Shown here one piece after another: positions 1 through 13,695 of a DNA stretch of 64,000 bases. The stretch spans positions 3,782,001-3,846,000 of the forward strand of contig NZ_AP022590.1 of the NCBI RefSeq assembly GCF_010731775.1. The letters run 5' to 3'. The translations under genes were made by a program, and so were the position numbers. A model generated the notes under the pieces. The model was not told the DNA's origin, ran no database searches, and saw nothing but the letters and a program-made list of their open reading frames with translations. This stretch comes from Mycobacterium mantenii. Lineage in GTDB: Bacteria > Actinomycetota > Actinomycetes > Mycobacteriales > Mycobacteriaceae. Within the stretch, counting starts at the first letter, position 1, and every line of letters starts with the position of its first letter.

Positions 1-252
1 GCTGGCCTCGTATCCGGGCGTCCCCACCGCCCGGGTGCCGTTGTTCGCATTGGCGATGTCTTGCAGCTTGGACAGGTGAGCCATCATCGCGTCAGCCGTG
101 ACCTTGCCCCGCAATGCGGAGGCAAACTTTCCGGCGGCGGGGTCCCCGCTCGTTTGCTGCGAGTCAGACGACCGATGGAAGCAGGCGGCTGAGAATACGG
201 TTACGGCGATTACCGCGAGCAACGCCCGAATCGTCGTGGATTTGTTCACCAT
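1..252 (-). CDS. lpqL: LpqL-like lipoprotein aminopeptidase, 5' end only
   Basis: An open frame runs off the left edge of the window, so only the first 84 residues are visible. It starts at an ATG (252) and reads through without a stop. The N-terminus is a lipoprotein signal: MVNKSTTIR, a hydrophobic stretch, then SAAC with Cys24 as the lipidation site. The following segment (KFASALRGKVTADAMMAHL, then LQDIANANNGTRAVGTPGYE) matches the start of mycobacterial LpqL, a surface-anchored M28-family aminopeptidase; the catalytic domain lies outside the window. In M. tuberculosis lpqL (Rv0418) follows thiG (Rv0417) in the same orientation, which fits the thi genes here, although several small genes lie between them in this window. 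The name rests on N-terminal resemblance and synteny recalled from memory. Confidence 0.8.
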   Translation of the reverse strand, partial: MVNKSTTIRALLAVIAVTVFSAACFHRSSDSQQTSGDPAAGKFASALRGKVTADAMMAHLSKLQDIANANNGTRAVGTPGYEAS

Positions 253-306
253 CGCGCCCCAGGTTAGACCGCGGCCCGAGCGGCCCGGATCAGGACACGG
301 CGGGTA

Positions 307-735
307 TCAGACGTGCAGTGCGCTGAAGGGCGCAAAAGGGATGTTGCGCACCACGAACCAGGCCAGCACCAATGACAGTGTCACGACGGCGGCCCACCGT
401 CGGTGCTGCCAACCGCGGATCCGCCGACCCACCAGGCGCCCGTAAGTCCAGGAAAAGTACGTCCACACCAACAGCACGACAGCCACCAGGCCCAACGCAT
501 TGAACCTGGCAGCCGCCAACACATTGCCGTGCATGAGCGAATACAGCATGCGTAAGCTGCCGCAGCCGGGACAGTCGATCCCCAACAACGCCTTGGTGGG
601 GCATACCGGCAGCGGGCCGTTCGGGGTGGTCGGGTCACTCGCCCAGATGGCAGCGCACATCAGCGTTGAGGATGCGGCCACCACCAGCGGCGCACCCAGA
701 TTCGCGTGCGCCGCCGCCCCCCAGCGGGTCACCAT
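307..735 (-). CDS. DUF2752 integral membrane protein
   Basis: This 142-residue membrane protein of the DUF2752 family has unknown function. The family signature is visible at about residues 44-63: a CPTKALLGIDCPGCG core with three conserved cysteines, followed by a Leu/Met-rich helix. I see about four hydrophobic segments (roughly 14-32, 64-80, 81-98 and 116-132). The start is ATG at 735. It resembles Rv0420c of M. tuberculosis, which also lies just past lpqL. The stop of the minus-strand CD225-like gene lies 12 bp upstream, so the two are probably cotranscribed. Confidence 0.75.
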   Translation of the reverse strand: MVTRWGAAAHANLGAPLVVAASSTLMCAAIWASDPTTPNGPLPVCPTKALLGIDCPGCGSLRMLYSLMHGNVLAAARFNALGLVAVVLLVWTYFSWTYGRLVGRRIRGWQHRRWAAVVTLSLVLAWFVVRNIPFAPFSALHV

Positions 736-747
736 GATCGAACGACT

Positions 748-1098
748 TTAGAACATCGCGGCGAGTGCCGCGTTGGTGTTCGTGTTCAGCGCACCGGCCG
801 CCATCAAGATTCCATAGATGACGCCGACGACGACGCCGATGACCGCCGACCAGATCACCCATTTCTTGGCGCTGTCGGCCGATGCCTGCGCCTCGGCGTA
901 ACGGCCCTGCGCCCACAACCCATTGACCTGGCTCGACTTGACAATCGCCACGATTCCGAAGGGAAGACAGCAGAAGAGGGTCACCAGGATCGACCACACC
1001 AGATAGTTATTCGGCGCTTGGCCGGCCGGCTGCTGCGGCGGATATCCCGGCGGAGGCGGCGGCGGATACCCGGGCGGCGGGGGAGGGGGTTGTGTCAT
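748..1098 (-). CDS. CD225/dispanin-family small membrane protein with Pro-rich N-terminus
   Basis: A 116-residue protein with a cytoplasmic-type Pro/Gly/Tyr-rich N-terminus (repeats of PPPPPPGYP) and two membrane segments (about 36-58 and 86-108). The first helix and following loop (LVTLFCCLPFGIVAIVKSSQVN, then GRYAEAQASADSAKKW) are the hallmark of the CD225/dispanin family. A TTG lies five codons upstream, but the ATG at 1098 is preferred because a GGAGA Shine-Dalgarno sits four bases before it. Function is unknown; Pro-rich/CD225 proteins are frequent in mycobacteria. It probably shares a transcript with the DUF2752 gene downstream. Confidence 0.75.
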   Translation of the reverse strand: MTQPPPPPPGYPPPPPPGYPPQQPAGQAPNNYLVWSILVTLFCCLPFGIVAIVKSSQVNGLWAQGRYAEAQASADSAKKWVIWSAVIGVVVGVIYGILMAAGALNTNTNAALAAMF

Positions 1099-1436
1099 GG
1101 ATTCTCCAGTCAATGGAAGTTAGCTGGCGTAAAGCGTTGCTAACCCTACCCGAGTGGACTCTGATCGGCACTAGCAATAAAAAGATCTGGTTTAGGGCAC
1201 CCCGGGCGCGACGTATCGGCGATACCGCTGCGGGTCGCCGAAATGCTGGTTTACGGCCGGGCGTCAACATAATTCGAGATCCGGCGCGATCAGTGCCGCG
1301 CCACTATGATTTGCCTGGACCTCTGCGTATTAAGTCGGGAAGGATGCCCACACAGATAATTGCCTGCGGAATGTGTTGCTTTACCACGACATAGCCCTAC
1401 TATCCGTATTTAGAAGCGGCCGTTAAGGAGCCATTC
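1099..1436. other. Intergenic divergent promoter region, no gene seen
   Basis: These 338 bases separate the minus-strand CD225-like gene from the plus-strand secreted-protein pair. I see no credible ORF or RNA gene. The right end holds an AAGGAG ribosome-binding site just before the ATG at 1437, and AT-rich hexamers around 1398-1412 could be -10 elements. Confidence 0.5.
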
Positions 1437-1964
1437 ATGTCTGATTTCAGCAACGTGCTGCGGGCGGCGACGGCAACCGCGCTGACGGGCGGTGTGGCCT
1501 TAGCGGGCAGCGTTACGGCGAGCGCGGATCCCGCCGCCGGTAGCCCGTCGGATATCAACAAGCTTGCGGCCTCGCTGTCGAAGGGCTACGGCCTGAACAA
1601 CTGCACCGCCCAGAACATCGACCGCAGCACGCAACTGGCGGTGCTCACCTGCGGGCACAGCCCCGACCCGAGCGGTCCGGTCCAGGCCAAGTACGTCCTG
1701 TTCACCAACGCCGACAACTTGGCGACCTCGTTCAGGGCCACCATCAAAGAGGACGTCCTGACCCCATGCGGGGACGCCAACCAGTCGCCGTCGAATTGGC
1801 ATAAGGACGGTTCGACCGCCAGCGCCGGGCAGGCGGCGTGCGGCACATACCAGAACGGAGCCGAGATCATCTGGACCACGGACGCCAAGAACACGTTGAG
1901 CTACCTGCGCGCGTCCAACACCGACGTTGCGGCCCTCTACCAATGGTGGCGCGCCAACGGGTGA
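1437..1964 (+). CDS. Secreted small protein, first of a tandem pair
   Basis: A 175-residue exported protein. The N-terminus (residues 1-31) is a signal peptide ending in an ASA-DP cleavage site. The mature part has four cysteines (in NNC, LTCG, PCGD and ACGTY contexts), probably two disulfides, and ends in a motif shared with its neighbour: TTDAKN, then ASN.DV.ALYQWWR.NG. I do not recognise an enzymatic motif; the fold looks like the small secreted or kinase-ectodomain-like proteins common in pathogenic mycobacteria. AAGGAG lies before the ATG. The next gene is a paralogue 87 bp downstream, so this is a local duplication, probably cotranscribed. Function unknown. Confidence 0.75.
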   Translation: MSDFSNVLRAATATALTGGVALAGSVTASADPAAGSPSDINKLAASLSKGYGLNNCTAQNIDRSTQLAVLTCGHSPDPSGPVQAKYVLFTNADNLATSFRATIKEDVLTPCGDANQSPSNWHKDGSTASAGQAACGTYQNGAEIIWTTDAKNTLSYLRASNTDVAALYQWWRANG

Positions 1965-2051
1965 CAGTCCCGCTGGGCCGCAACCAATCTGAACAGTAAC
2001 CGAGAAACGTTCGCCCGTCTTTATTTCCATCAACCGCAGGGAGTCAGGAAA

Positions 2052-2573
2052 ATGTCACATCTCAACACCGCGCTGCGAGCCGTGTCCGTCGCAGCTTTCA
2101 CAGGCAGTCTGGCTCTCGCGGGCAGTGGCGCCGCGATCGCCGAACCCAACACCGGCACCGCGGCAGACATGAACACGTTGGCCGCCTCGCTGTCGAAGGG
2201 CTACGGCTTGAACAACTGCAAGTCGCAAGAGCTGACCGAGGCAGGTGAACTCGCCGAACTGGTGTGCGGGCAAAGCCCCGACTCGAACGGGCCGGGATCC
2301 GGCGTTTACGCGCTGTTCTCCAACGGCACGAACCTGGGCTCCGCCTTCAGTTCCACCATCAAAGACGTGTCCCTGGCCGCGTGTGGGGACGCCGGGGCGT
2401 CGCCGGGAACCTGGAAACAGAACGGCCAGACCGGCGGCCAGATCGCGTGTGGCACTTATAAGAACTACGCGACGTTGACCTGGACCACCGACGCCAAGAA
2501 TGTGCTGGGTCACCTGACCGCGTCCAATTCCGACGTCAACGCGCTCTACCAGTGGTGGCGCACCAACGGCTGA
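2052..2573 (+). CDS. Secreted small protein, second of a tandem pair
   Basis: A 173-residue paralogue of the preceding gene with the same architecture: a signal peptide (cleavage near AIAEP), a shared SLSKGYGLNNC block, matching cysteine positions, and the same C-terminal TTDAKN / ALYQWWR.NG motif. Divergence is greatest in the middle (residues about 60-120), so the duplication is not very recent. A weak purine-rich RBS precedes the ATG. The gene is convergent with the SGNH hydrolase, only 3 bp apart. Function unknown. Confidence 0.75.
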   Translation: MSHLNTALRAVSVAAFTGSLALAGSGAAIAEPNTGTAADMNTLAASLSKGYGLNNCKSQELTEAGELAELVCGQSPDSNGPGSGVYALFSNGTNLGSAFSSTIKDVSLAACGDAGASPGTWKQNGQTGGQIACGTYKNYATLTWTTDAKNVLGHLTASNSDVNALYQWWRTNG

Positions 2574-2576
2574 CGT

Positions 2577-4289
<1,713 letters not shown>

Positions 4290-4341
4290 TAGCGCCGCTC
4301 CTCCTCATCGCTTCGCTGAAGCATCGTCGCAGCGCGGATCA

Positions 4342-5370
4342 TCAAAGTGCTCCCACCGGGGCCAGTTCGGAAACGATCTGCTCGGCCGTCCAGGGCGCCA
4401 ACAGGAAGCCGGACCGGCCGTGCCCGGCCGCGACCAGCGTTCGGGCGTCCAGGCGATGCACCAACGGCAGATTGTCGGGGGTCATCGGGCGCAGCCCGGC
4501 GGCACACTCGGCCAGCTCGTATTCACCCAGCGCCGGCAGCACCGCGCACGCGTCGTCGAGCAGGTCGCGCACCCCCGAGACGACCGGGGCGGTGTCGCGC
4601 CCGTGTTCGTACTGGGTGGCACCGACGACCACGCCGTCCGCACGCGGCACCAGGTACACCTGCCGCCCGTGTACGCGGGCGCGAACAACGCGCTGCGGCA
4701 ACGGCATACAACCGTTTCGCCACCGCAGTCGCAGCACTTCGCCCTTCACCGGGCGCACCGGTAGGCCCGGCCACAACGCGGGTGCGTCGATGCCGTTGGC
4801 GATCACCACCGCGTCGCCATCGACGCGCGACAGGTCGTGCGCCGGCGGCGCCCAGCGCACCCCGAGGCGCTCGCACTCCGCGCTCAGCGCGTCCAGCACG
4901 GCCCGGTTGTCCACGGCCAGTTCGGTGGGCGCCCGAAAGCCGTGCCGGATGCCCTGCGCCAGCAGTGGTTCGACGTCGCGCGCGGTCGACTCCCACACCA
5001 CCGGATGCCCCTGGGCGGACAACCAGTCGGCGACGGTGCGCAGGTCGGCGACATCGGCATGGTCGACGGCCACCACCAGCGACTCGCGCGCGGTGACCAC
5101 CTCGGGCGGCAACCCGTCCAGGAACCCGCCCTCGCGCCACATCCGCAGCGATTCCAAGCCCAGCCGCAACAGGTGTTCCTCGCCGGGCCATCCCTCGCTG
5201 TGCGGTGCCAGCATGCCGCCGGCGACCCAGGACGCTCCCCGGTGTTCGGCTCGGTGCACCCGCACCGACCACCCGGCCTGCGCGGCGCGACGCGCCACCG
5301 CGAGCCCGATGACGCCGCCGCCGATGACGGCCAGGGACCCCAGTGGTGGCCCGGAGGGCATCCCGGTCAT
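4342..5370 (-). CDS. thiO: Glycine oxidase ThiO
   Basis: This FAD-dependent D-amino-acid-oxidase-family enzyme oxidises glycine to dehydroglycine for ThiG. It has an N-terminal dinucleotide motif (GGGVIGLAVARRA), the WVAGGMLAPHSE segment typical of ThiO, and the C-terminal GLRPMTPDNLP / GHGRSGFLLAP block. The open frame extends 8 codons further upstream, but that ATG lies inside the conserved 3' strand of the TPP riboswitch. The start at 5370 is preferred because it has GGGAGG seven bases before it, giving 342 residues. First gene of thiO-thiS-thiG. Confidence 0.94.
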   Translation of the reverse strand: MTGMPSGPPLGSLAVIGGGVIGLAVARRAAQAGWSVRVHRAEHRGASWVAGGMLAPHSEGWPGEEHLLRLGLESLRMWREGGFLDGLPPEVVTARESLVVAVDHADVADLRTVADWLSAQGHPVVWESTARDVEPLLAQGIRHGFRAPTELAVDNRAVLDALSAECERLGVRWAPPAHDLSRVDGDAVVIANGIDAPALWPGLPVRPVKGEVLRLRWRNGCMPLPQRVVRARVHGRQVYLVPRADGVVVGATQYEHGRDTAPVVSGVRDLLDDACAVLPALGEYELAECAAGLRPMTPDNLPLVHRLDARTLVAAGHGRSGFLLAPWTAEQIVSELAPVGAL

Positions 5371-5377
5371 TCGCAAG

Positions 5378-5493
5378 CCTCCCTTCGCCGGCATGATCCG
5401 GATCAGGTGTGACGGTAAGGGCAGGTCCGGGTGGCTCCGGCTGTGCCCACTCTCAGCCCCGCAGTCAGGCGACTACCCAGGACTCCCGTGTCT
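5378..5493 (-). promoter_or_regulatory. TPP riboswitch upstream of thiO
   Basis: Read on the minus strand, this leader has the conserved thi-box parts in order: a CACGGGAGTC 5' strand, GGGGCTGAGAG (the pyrimidine-sensor element CUGAGA), then ACCTGATCCGGATCATGCC followed by GGCGAAGGGAGG. The last block is the conserved 3' strand and includes the GGGAGG that serves as the thiO Shine-Dalgarno. Closing of P1 by thiamine pyrophosphate could therefore hide the ribosome-binding site; this mechanism is inferred. The variable arm in the middle is long and GC-rich, as in other actinobacteria. Confidence 0.93.
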
Positions 5494-5511
5494 AGTAGTT
5501 TCTTCGGCTCC

Positions 5512-5529
5512 ACGCTAGCGCGCTAGCGT
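5512..5529. promoter_or_regulatory. Perfect 18-bp palindrome in the thiO/thiE divergent region
   Basis: ACGCTAGCG is followed directly by its reverse complement, giving an uninterrupted 18-bp dyad 6 bp before the thiE GTG and just upstream of the thiO riboswitch. It could be an operator for both promoters or part of the thiE leader. No known regulator is assigned. Confidence 0.5.
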
Positions 5530-5535
5530 CTCGGT

Positions 5536-6207
5536 GTGCACCAACGTCTTGTCCGCCTGGCCGCAGCGCGGCTGTATCTGTGCACCGACGCGCGCCGTGA
5601 GCGCGGCGATCTGGCCGACTTCGCCGACGCCGCCCTGGCCGGCGGCGTGGACATCATCCAGCTGCGCGACAAGGGATCGGCCGGTGAGCAGCGGTTCGGC
5701 CCGCTCGAGGCGCGCGACGAGCTGGCGGCATGCCAGATCCTGGCCGACGCGGCCCGCCGGCACGGCGCCTTGTTCGCCGTCAACGACCGCGCCGACATCG
5801 CCCGCGCCGCCGGCGCCGACCTGCTGCACCTCGGGCAGGGCGACCTGCCGCTGGCCGTCGCGCGCGACATCGTCGGGCCGGACGTGCTGCTCGGCACCTC
5901 CACTCACAGCACCGACCAGGCGACCGCAGCGGCGCTCAGCCCAGCGGACTATTTCTGCGTCGGCCCGTGCTGGCCGACGCCCACCAAACCGGACCGCGCC
6001 GCGCCCGGCCTGCCGCTGGTGCGGGTGGCGGCTGAACTCGGAACCGACAAGCCGTGGTTCGCGATCGGCGGCATCGACGAGCGGCGGCTGCCCGAGGTGC
6101 TCGGCGCCGGTGCCCGGCGCATCGTGGTGGTGCGGGCGATCACCGCGGCCGCGGACCCCCGGGCAGCGGCCCAGCGGCTCAGTTCGGCGCTGGCAGCAGC
6201 TCGCTGA
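5536..6207 (+). CDS. thiE: Thiamine-phosphate synthase ThiE
   Basis: ThiE joins the pyrimidine pyrophosphate and thiazole phosphate to make thiamine phosphate. The 223-residue TIM-barrel protein shows LYLCTDAR at the first strand, IQLRDKG, the NDRADIA loop, HLGQGDLP, the GTSTHS phosphate loop, [13 protein letters not shown], and FAIGGI near the end. It starts at GTG (5536). Its promoter region is shared with thiO on the other strand, but the TPP riboswitch itself belongs to the thiO transcript. Its 3' end overlaps the convergent mutT3 by 29 bp. Confidence 0.95.
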   Translation: MHQRLVRLAAARLYLCTDARRERGDLADFADAALAGGVDIIQLRDKGSAGEQRFGPLEARDELAACQILADAARRHGALFAVNDRADIARAAGADLLHLGQGDLPLAVARDIVGPDVLLGTSTHSTDQATAAALSPADYFCVGPCWPTPTKPDRAAPGLPLVRVAAELGTDKPWFAIGGIDERRLPEVLGAGARRIVVVRAITAAADPRAAAQRLSSALAAAR

Positions 6208-6865
6208 TCCGGCGGGTCAGCTGCGAAGGCTCCTGGTCGGCGTCACCGGGCATACACCAGACGAAGACGCCGGCCTCGATCTCGATCGTGCGCGGCAGGT
6301 ATTGCCGTCGTTCGTCGCCGTGGCCCAGCGGCAACAGCGCCGGCGCGGTGCGCAGCCGCTGCCAGCTGGCCGCGAATCCGGGATGCAGCGGCAGGTCGGC
6401 CACTTCGTTTTCGGCGACCCAGCGCATCTCGGCGCTCTCCCGGTTGGGCACGGTGTGCAGCAACTCGTCGGCGTCGGCGACGACGGTGGTGTAACTCCAC
6501 CGCGTGCCGGCGATCCCGGCGACCTCGGCCGTGACCACGGTCGCGCGCACGCTGAGCCGCTCGCTGAGCAGCCCGGCCTCCTCGTTCGCTTCGCGGACCG
6601 CCGTCTCCTCCGGCGTCTCGTGGCTGTCCCGGGCGCCGCCCGGTAGCCCCCAGGTCCCGCCCTGATGGCTCCACACGGCGCGATGCTGCAGCAGCACCGC
6701 GGGCGTGCCGTCGAGTTGCGGGGCCCGCACCAGCAAACCCGCCGCGCCGAAGCGGCCCCAGTAATGGGCGCCGCTGTCGGAGATCACCCATCCGTCACCG
6801 TCGCCCTGCACTGATTCAGGATATGCAGACTTGGTTAGGGCGCCGTCAATTGCGTCCACCTCCAC
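6179..6865 (-). CDS. mutT3: NUDIX hydrolase MutT3
   Basis: A 228-residue NUDIX phosphohydrolase. The complete Nudix box is at about residues 76-98 (G, five residues, E, seven residues, then REANEEAGL). In M. tuberculosis MutT3 (Rv0413) lies in the same place beside thiE and is proposed to clean up oxidised nucleotides or act on related substrates. The start is GTG at 6865; a second GTG two codons in is also possible. The tail ([18 protein letters not shown]) matches what I remember of the M. tuberculosis protein. Confidence 0.88.
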   Translation of the reverse strand: MEVDAIDGALTKSAYPESVQGDGDGWVISDSGAHYWGRFGAAGLLVRAPQLDGTPAVLLQHRAVWSHQGGTWGLPGGARDSHETPEETAVREANEEAGLLSERLSVRATVVTAEVAGIAGTRWSYTTVVADADELLHTVPNRESAEMRWVAENEVADLPLHPGFAASWQRLRTAPALLPLGHGDERRQYLPRTIEIEAGVFVWCMPGDADQEPSQLTRRISELLPAPN

Positions 6866-6950
6866 CCATCTATCCGAACATGCTCTTAGACTTCGCTTAT
6901 AGAGGTCCGTGCAGCGAAACGAAGTGGCAAGAGATGAGGGCTGATAAGAC

Positions 6951-8269
6951 GTGACGGTTGAGCTGGCGCATCCGTCGACCGAGCCGCAGGGATCGCGGTC
7001 ACCGGCCGAACCGGCTCATCCACGCTGGTGGTTCATCTCGACGACGCCGGGCCGCATCCTGACCATCGGCATCGTGCTCGCCGCGCTCGGCGGGATCAGC
7101 GCCTTCGCCACCTCGACCACCATCAACCACCGCCAGCAAGTGCTTACCACGGTGCTCAACCACACGGAGCCGCTGTCGTTCGCCGCCGGGCGGCTCTACA
7201 CCACGCTGTCGGTGGCCGACGCCGCGGCGGCCACCGCGTTCATCGCCGAGGCCGAGCCCCAGCCCGTTCGCCAGCGCTACGAGCAGGCCATCACCGACGC
7301 ATCGGTCGCCGTGACCCGGGCCTCGAGCGGCCTCACCGACGAACCTTTGGTGCAGCTGCTGGGCCGGATCAACGCGGAGCTGGCCGTCTACACCGGCCTG
7401 ATCGAAATCGCCCGAACCAACAACCGGGAGGGCAACCCGGTCGGGTCGTCGTACCTGTCGGAGGCATCGGGGCTGATGCAGTCGACGATCCTGCCCGACG
7501 CGGCGCGGCTCTATCAGGCGACGTCGGAGCGGGTGGACGCCGAAACCACCGCGTCGACGCAGATTCCGGCGCCGGTCATCATGGTGGTCGGCGCCACCGT
7601 GGTCTTCGGCGCCTTCTCCCACCGCTGGTTGGCGCGGCGCACCCGGCGCCGAATCAACCCAGGCCTGGTGGTGGGCGCACTCGCTATCCTCGTCATGGTG
7701 GTTTGGGTTGGAACTGCGCTGACCATTTCTACGGCGGCCAGTCGTAGCGCGAAGGACACTGCCGCCGAATCCCTCAAGACCGTCACCAACGTCGCCATCA
7801 CCGCCCAGCAGGCGCGCGCCGACGAGACGCTGTCGCTGATCCGCCGCGGGGACGAAGAGAAACGCAAGCAATCGTTTTATCAGCGCATCGATTCCATGCA
7901 CCGCCAGCTCGACCAATACATGTCCCGCAGCGATGCCGTCGACAAGCCGGACCTGGAGGGCGCCGATCAGCTGCTGCTGCGCTGGCGGCAGGCCAACGAC
8001 CGGATCACCTCGTACATCTCGGTGGGTAACTACCGCGCCGCGACCCAGGTGGCGCTGGGCAGCAGCGAAGAAGATTCCACCCCGGCGTTCGACAAGCTGG
8101 AAGACGAGCTGGTCAAGGCCATGGATCAGGGCCGCATCCACCTGCGCAACGACGTGATCAACGCGCGCAGCGGACTGTCCGGCGCCCAGGTGGGTGGCGT
8201 GGTGCTCAGCCTCGGCGCCGCCATCGCGGTGGCGCTGGGCCTGTGGCCGAGGCTGAAAGAGTATCGATA

Positions 8270-8270
<1 letters not shown>
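6951..8270 (+). CDS. glnX: GlnX-like membrane sensor of the PknG operon
   Basis: A 439-residue membrane protein with a hydrophobic helix at about 34-53, a pair at about 207-222 and 236-257, and one at about 410-430. Two extended, mostly helical extracytoplasmic segments lie between them (about 54-206 and 258-408). The homologue Rv0412c (GlnX) is reported to relay amino-acid binding by GlnH to PknG. The start is GTG at 6951. Its TAA stop shares a base with the glnH start (TAATG), showing tight coupling. No enzymatic motif is seen. Confidence 0.88.
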
Positions 8271-11529
<3,259 letters not shown>

Positions 11530-11615
11530 GTTTCGCAGGTTCGTCGGGCCCCTCTTTCCGTTCAGTGTGAATCCTGGAAGGCGACACGCCGACAAACCCA
11601 GCCGTAGTTTCACAC

Positions 11616-12470
11616 TCAAAGCCGCGGTTTCACAGTCGACTTCGCTAGCGCCGCCCGCACTCGGCGGAGGATGCCGGCGGGCCGGTCCTCGGCGACGACC
11701 CGGACGATGATCCACCCCATCTGCTCGAGCATCTCGACGCGCCGAATGTCTTTGACGTATTGCCTTCTGTCCGTGCGATGGTGGTCGCCGTCGTATTCGA
11801 CGGCGACCATCTGGTCTTCCCAACCCATGTCCAGGTAGGCGACCGGTAGGCCGTCGGCACCCAGCACCGGGATCTGGGTCTGCGGCCGGGACAGACCCGC
11901 GTCGATGAGAAGCAGCCGCAGATAGCTTTCCCGCGGCGACTGTGCGCCCGGGTCGACCAGCTCGAGTGCGGCCTCCAATCCCCGCAGCCCGGGCGAGCGT
12001 GGGTGTGCCATGGCGACCTGCAGGACGTCGTCTGCCTTGAAACCCGTTGCGCGGGAGAGGGCGTCGAGCCGCACGACGGCCGAGTGGACCGCCCCGCGCC
12101 GGCCGATGTCGAACGCGGTTCGCTCCGGTGTGGTCACGGCCAGCCCGTCGCACAGCTGCGTCTCACCGGCGCACAGCGTGTCCCGGCGTATCAGCACGCC
12201 ATCCGGCGGACGGGTGTTGTTGTGTATCAACTCGACCGGGACACCGTCGGGAATCCACTCGGCACCGTGCAGCGCCGCCGCGGCCGCTCCCCCGACGACC
12301 GCCCTGCGCCCCGACCACAGCCAGGCCGCGCGGATGCGCACCGCGAGGGAGGGTTCCACGTGCCGCGGCACGTAGACGTTCGGGAACACCGCGCGGTAGG
12401 CCACCCGCAACCGGTGGTGGCTCAGCCGTCCGGACGCGAGCGCCTCGCTGCCGATGAACGGAACTGCCAT
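11616..12470 (-). CDS. DUF559-type protein with very-short-patch-like nuclease fold
   Basis: A 284-residue protein of a family that is abundant in mycobacteria. The N-terminal half resembles the AbiEi-like winged-helix/regulatory part (GSEALASGRLSHHRLRVAYRAVFPNVYVP; VVGGAAAAALHG). The C-terminal part (about 190-270) is a PD-(D/E)xK endonuclease-like DUF559 domain: AYLDMGWEDQMVAVEYDGDHH, then RRVEMLEQMGW. The ATG at 12470 (MAVPFIG) is chosen over a GTG three codons upstream. It is convergent with pknG; an AGTGTGAA / TTCACACT pair (11564 and 11609) lies between and may form a weak hairpin. Cellular role unknown. Confidence 0.8.
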   Translation of the reverse strand: MAVPFIGSEALASGRLSHHRLRVAYRAVFPNVYVPRHVEPSLAVRIRAAWLWSGRRAVVGGAAAAALHGAEWIPDGVPVELIHNNTRPPDGVLIRRDTLCAGETQLCDGLAVTTPERTAFDIGRRGAVHSAVVRLDALSRATGFKADDVLQVAMAHPRSPGLRGLEAALELVDPGAQSPRESYLRLLLIDAGLSRPQTQIPVLGADGLPVAYLDMGWEDQMVAVEYDGDHHRTDRRQYVKDIRRVEMLEQMGWIIVRVVAEDRPAGILRRVRAALAKSTVKPRL

Positions 12471-12534
12471 ACCGGGCACAGTCGCATGTCACCGGCCGAT
12501 CGGGTGTACGGCTCTCCACAGCACCGCCGGCTTT

Positions 12535-13695
12535 CTATCCGCCTAACAGACTCACGCAGTCGCGGGCGATGGCGAGCTCTTCGTTCGTCGGGATCACCAG
12601 CACGACGATCGGTGAATCGTCGGCGGAGATTTGGCGGGCACCCTTGCCGCCGCCGAGGTTGCGGCGCTGATCGAGGATGATGCCCAGTTCTTCCATGCCG
12701 GCGACCGCGTCGCGGCGTACCGCCGGGTCGTTCTCTCCGATCCCGGCGGTGAAGCTGATGACGTCGGTGTGGCCGAGCACCGCCAGGTAGGCGCCGATGT
12801 ACTTACGCAGCCGATGCGTGAACACGCTGTAGGCCAGTTGCGCTGACTTGTCGCCGGATTCGATCATCGACCGCAACCGGCGAAAGTCGCGCTCACCGGA
12901 CAGCCCCAGCACGCCGGATCGCTGATTGAGCATGGACTCGACGTCCTCGACTGCCATCTTGGCCGCGTGCGACAGATAGCCGACGATACTGGGATCGATG
13001 TCGCCGCTGCGGGTGCCCATCACCAAACCCTCGAGCGGGGTCAAGCCCATCGAGGTGTCCAGCGGTCGGGTGCCGGCGATCGCCGAGGCCGAGCAACCGT
13101 TACCCAAGTGCAGCACAATCTGTTTCAGGCCGCCGACCGATCGATCCAGGAAGGCGGCGGCCTGCCCGCTGACGTAGCGATGCGACGGGCCGTGGAACCC
13201 GTACCGGCGGACCTGGTACCGCTGCGCCAGGTCGCGGTCGATGGCATACGTGGCCGCCGCGGGCGGCAGGTCGTGGAAGAATCCGGTGTCGAACACCGCG
13301 ATGTGGGCGATGTCGGGCAGTAGTTTTCGCGCGACCTCGATTCCCTTGAGCGCTGGCGGGTTGTGCAGCGGGGCCAGCTCCGACAGTTCGTCGAGCCTGC
13401 CGATCACCGTGTCGTCCAGCAGCGTGGGCTGATGAAAGGTGTTGCCACCATGGACTACTCGATGGCCCACGGCGACGATGCCGCTCGTCTTCAGGTCGAT
13501 ACCGTCATCGGCCAGCGTGTCGAACGCGCGGCGCAGCGCGGCGTCGTGGTCGGGCACCGACGACGACTCCTCGCCGATCCGCTCCACCAGGCCGGTCGCC
13601 CGGGCGACACCCGAATCGGGGTCGACCAGTTGATATTTCAGAGATGACGAGCCGGAGTTGATCACCAACACCAGGCGCACGCCGCTACTTCCCAT
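12535..13695 (-). CDS. ackA: Acetate kinase AckA
   Basis: AckA interconverts acetyl phosphate + ADP and acetate + ATP. The 386-residue protein has [13 protein letters not shown] at the N-terminus (adenylate motif 1), [30 protein letters not shown], the [23 protein letters not shown] region and FTAGIGEN. The ATG at 13695 overlaps the end of pta by 11 bp; upstream alternatives fall inside pta. It forms the last gene of fgd1-pta-ackA. Confidence 0.95.
   Translation of the reverse strand: MGSSGVRLVLVINSGSSSLKYQLVDPDSGVARATGLVERIGEESSSVPDHDAALRRAFDTLADDGIDLKTSGIVAVGHRVVHGGNTFHQPTLLDDTVIGRLDELSELAPLHNPPALKGIEVARKLLPDIAHIAVFDTGFFHDLPPAAATYAIDRDLAQRYQVRRYGFHGPSHRYVSGQAAAFLDRSVGGLKQIVLHLGNGCSASAIAGTRPLDTSMGLTPLEGLVMGTRSGDIDPSIVGYLSHAAKMAVEDVESMLNQRSGVLGLSGERDFRRLRSMIESGDKSAQLAYSVFTHRLRKYIGAYLAVLGHTDVISFTAGIGENDPAVRRDAVAGMEELGIILDQRRNLGGGKGARQISADDSPIVVLVIPTNEELAIARDCVSLLGG

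Noticed and set aside
5371..5394. Upstream ATG (5394) as the thiO start
   Set aside because: It lies within the conserved 3' strand of the TPP riboswitch; the ATG at 5370 has the Shine-Dalgarno.
11616..12470. Toxin-antitoxin or abortive-infection system based on the AbiEi/DUF559 protein
   Set aside because: There is no partner toxin gene; single DUF559 proteins of this kind are scattered through mycobacterial genomes.
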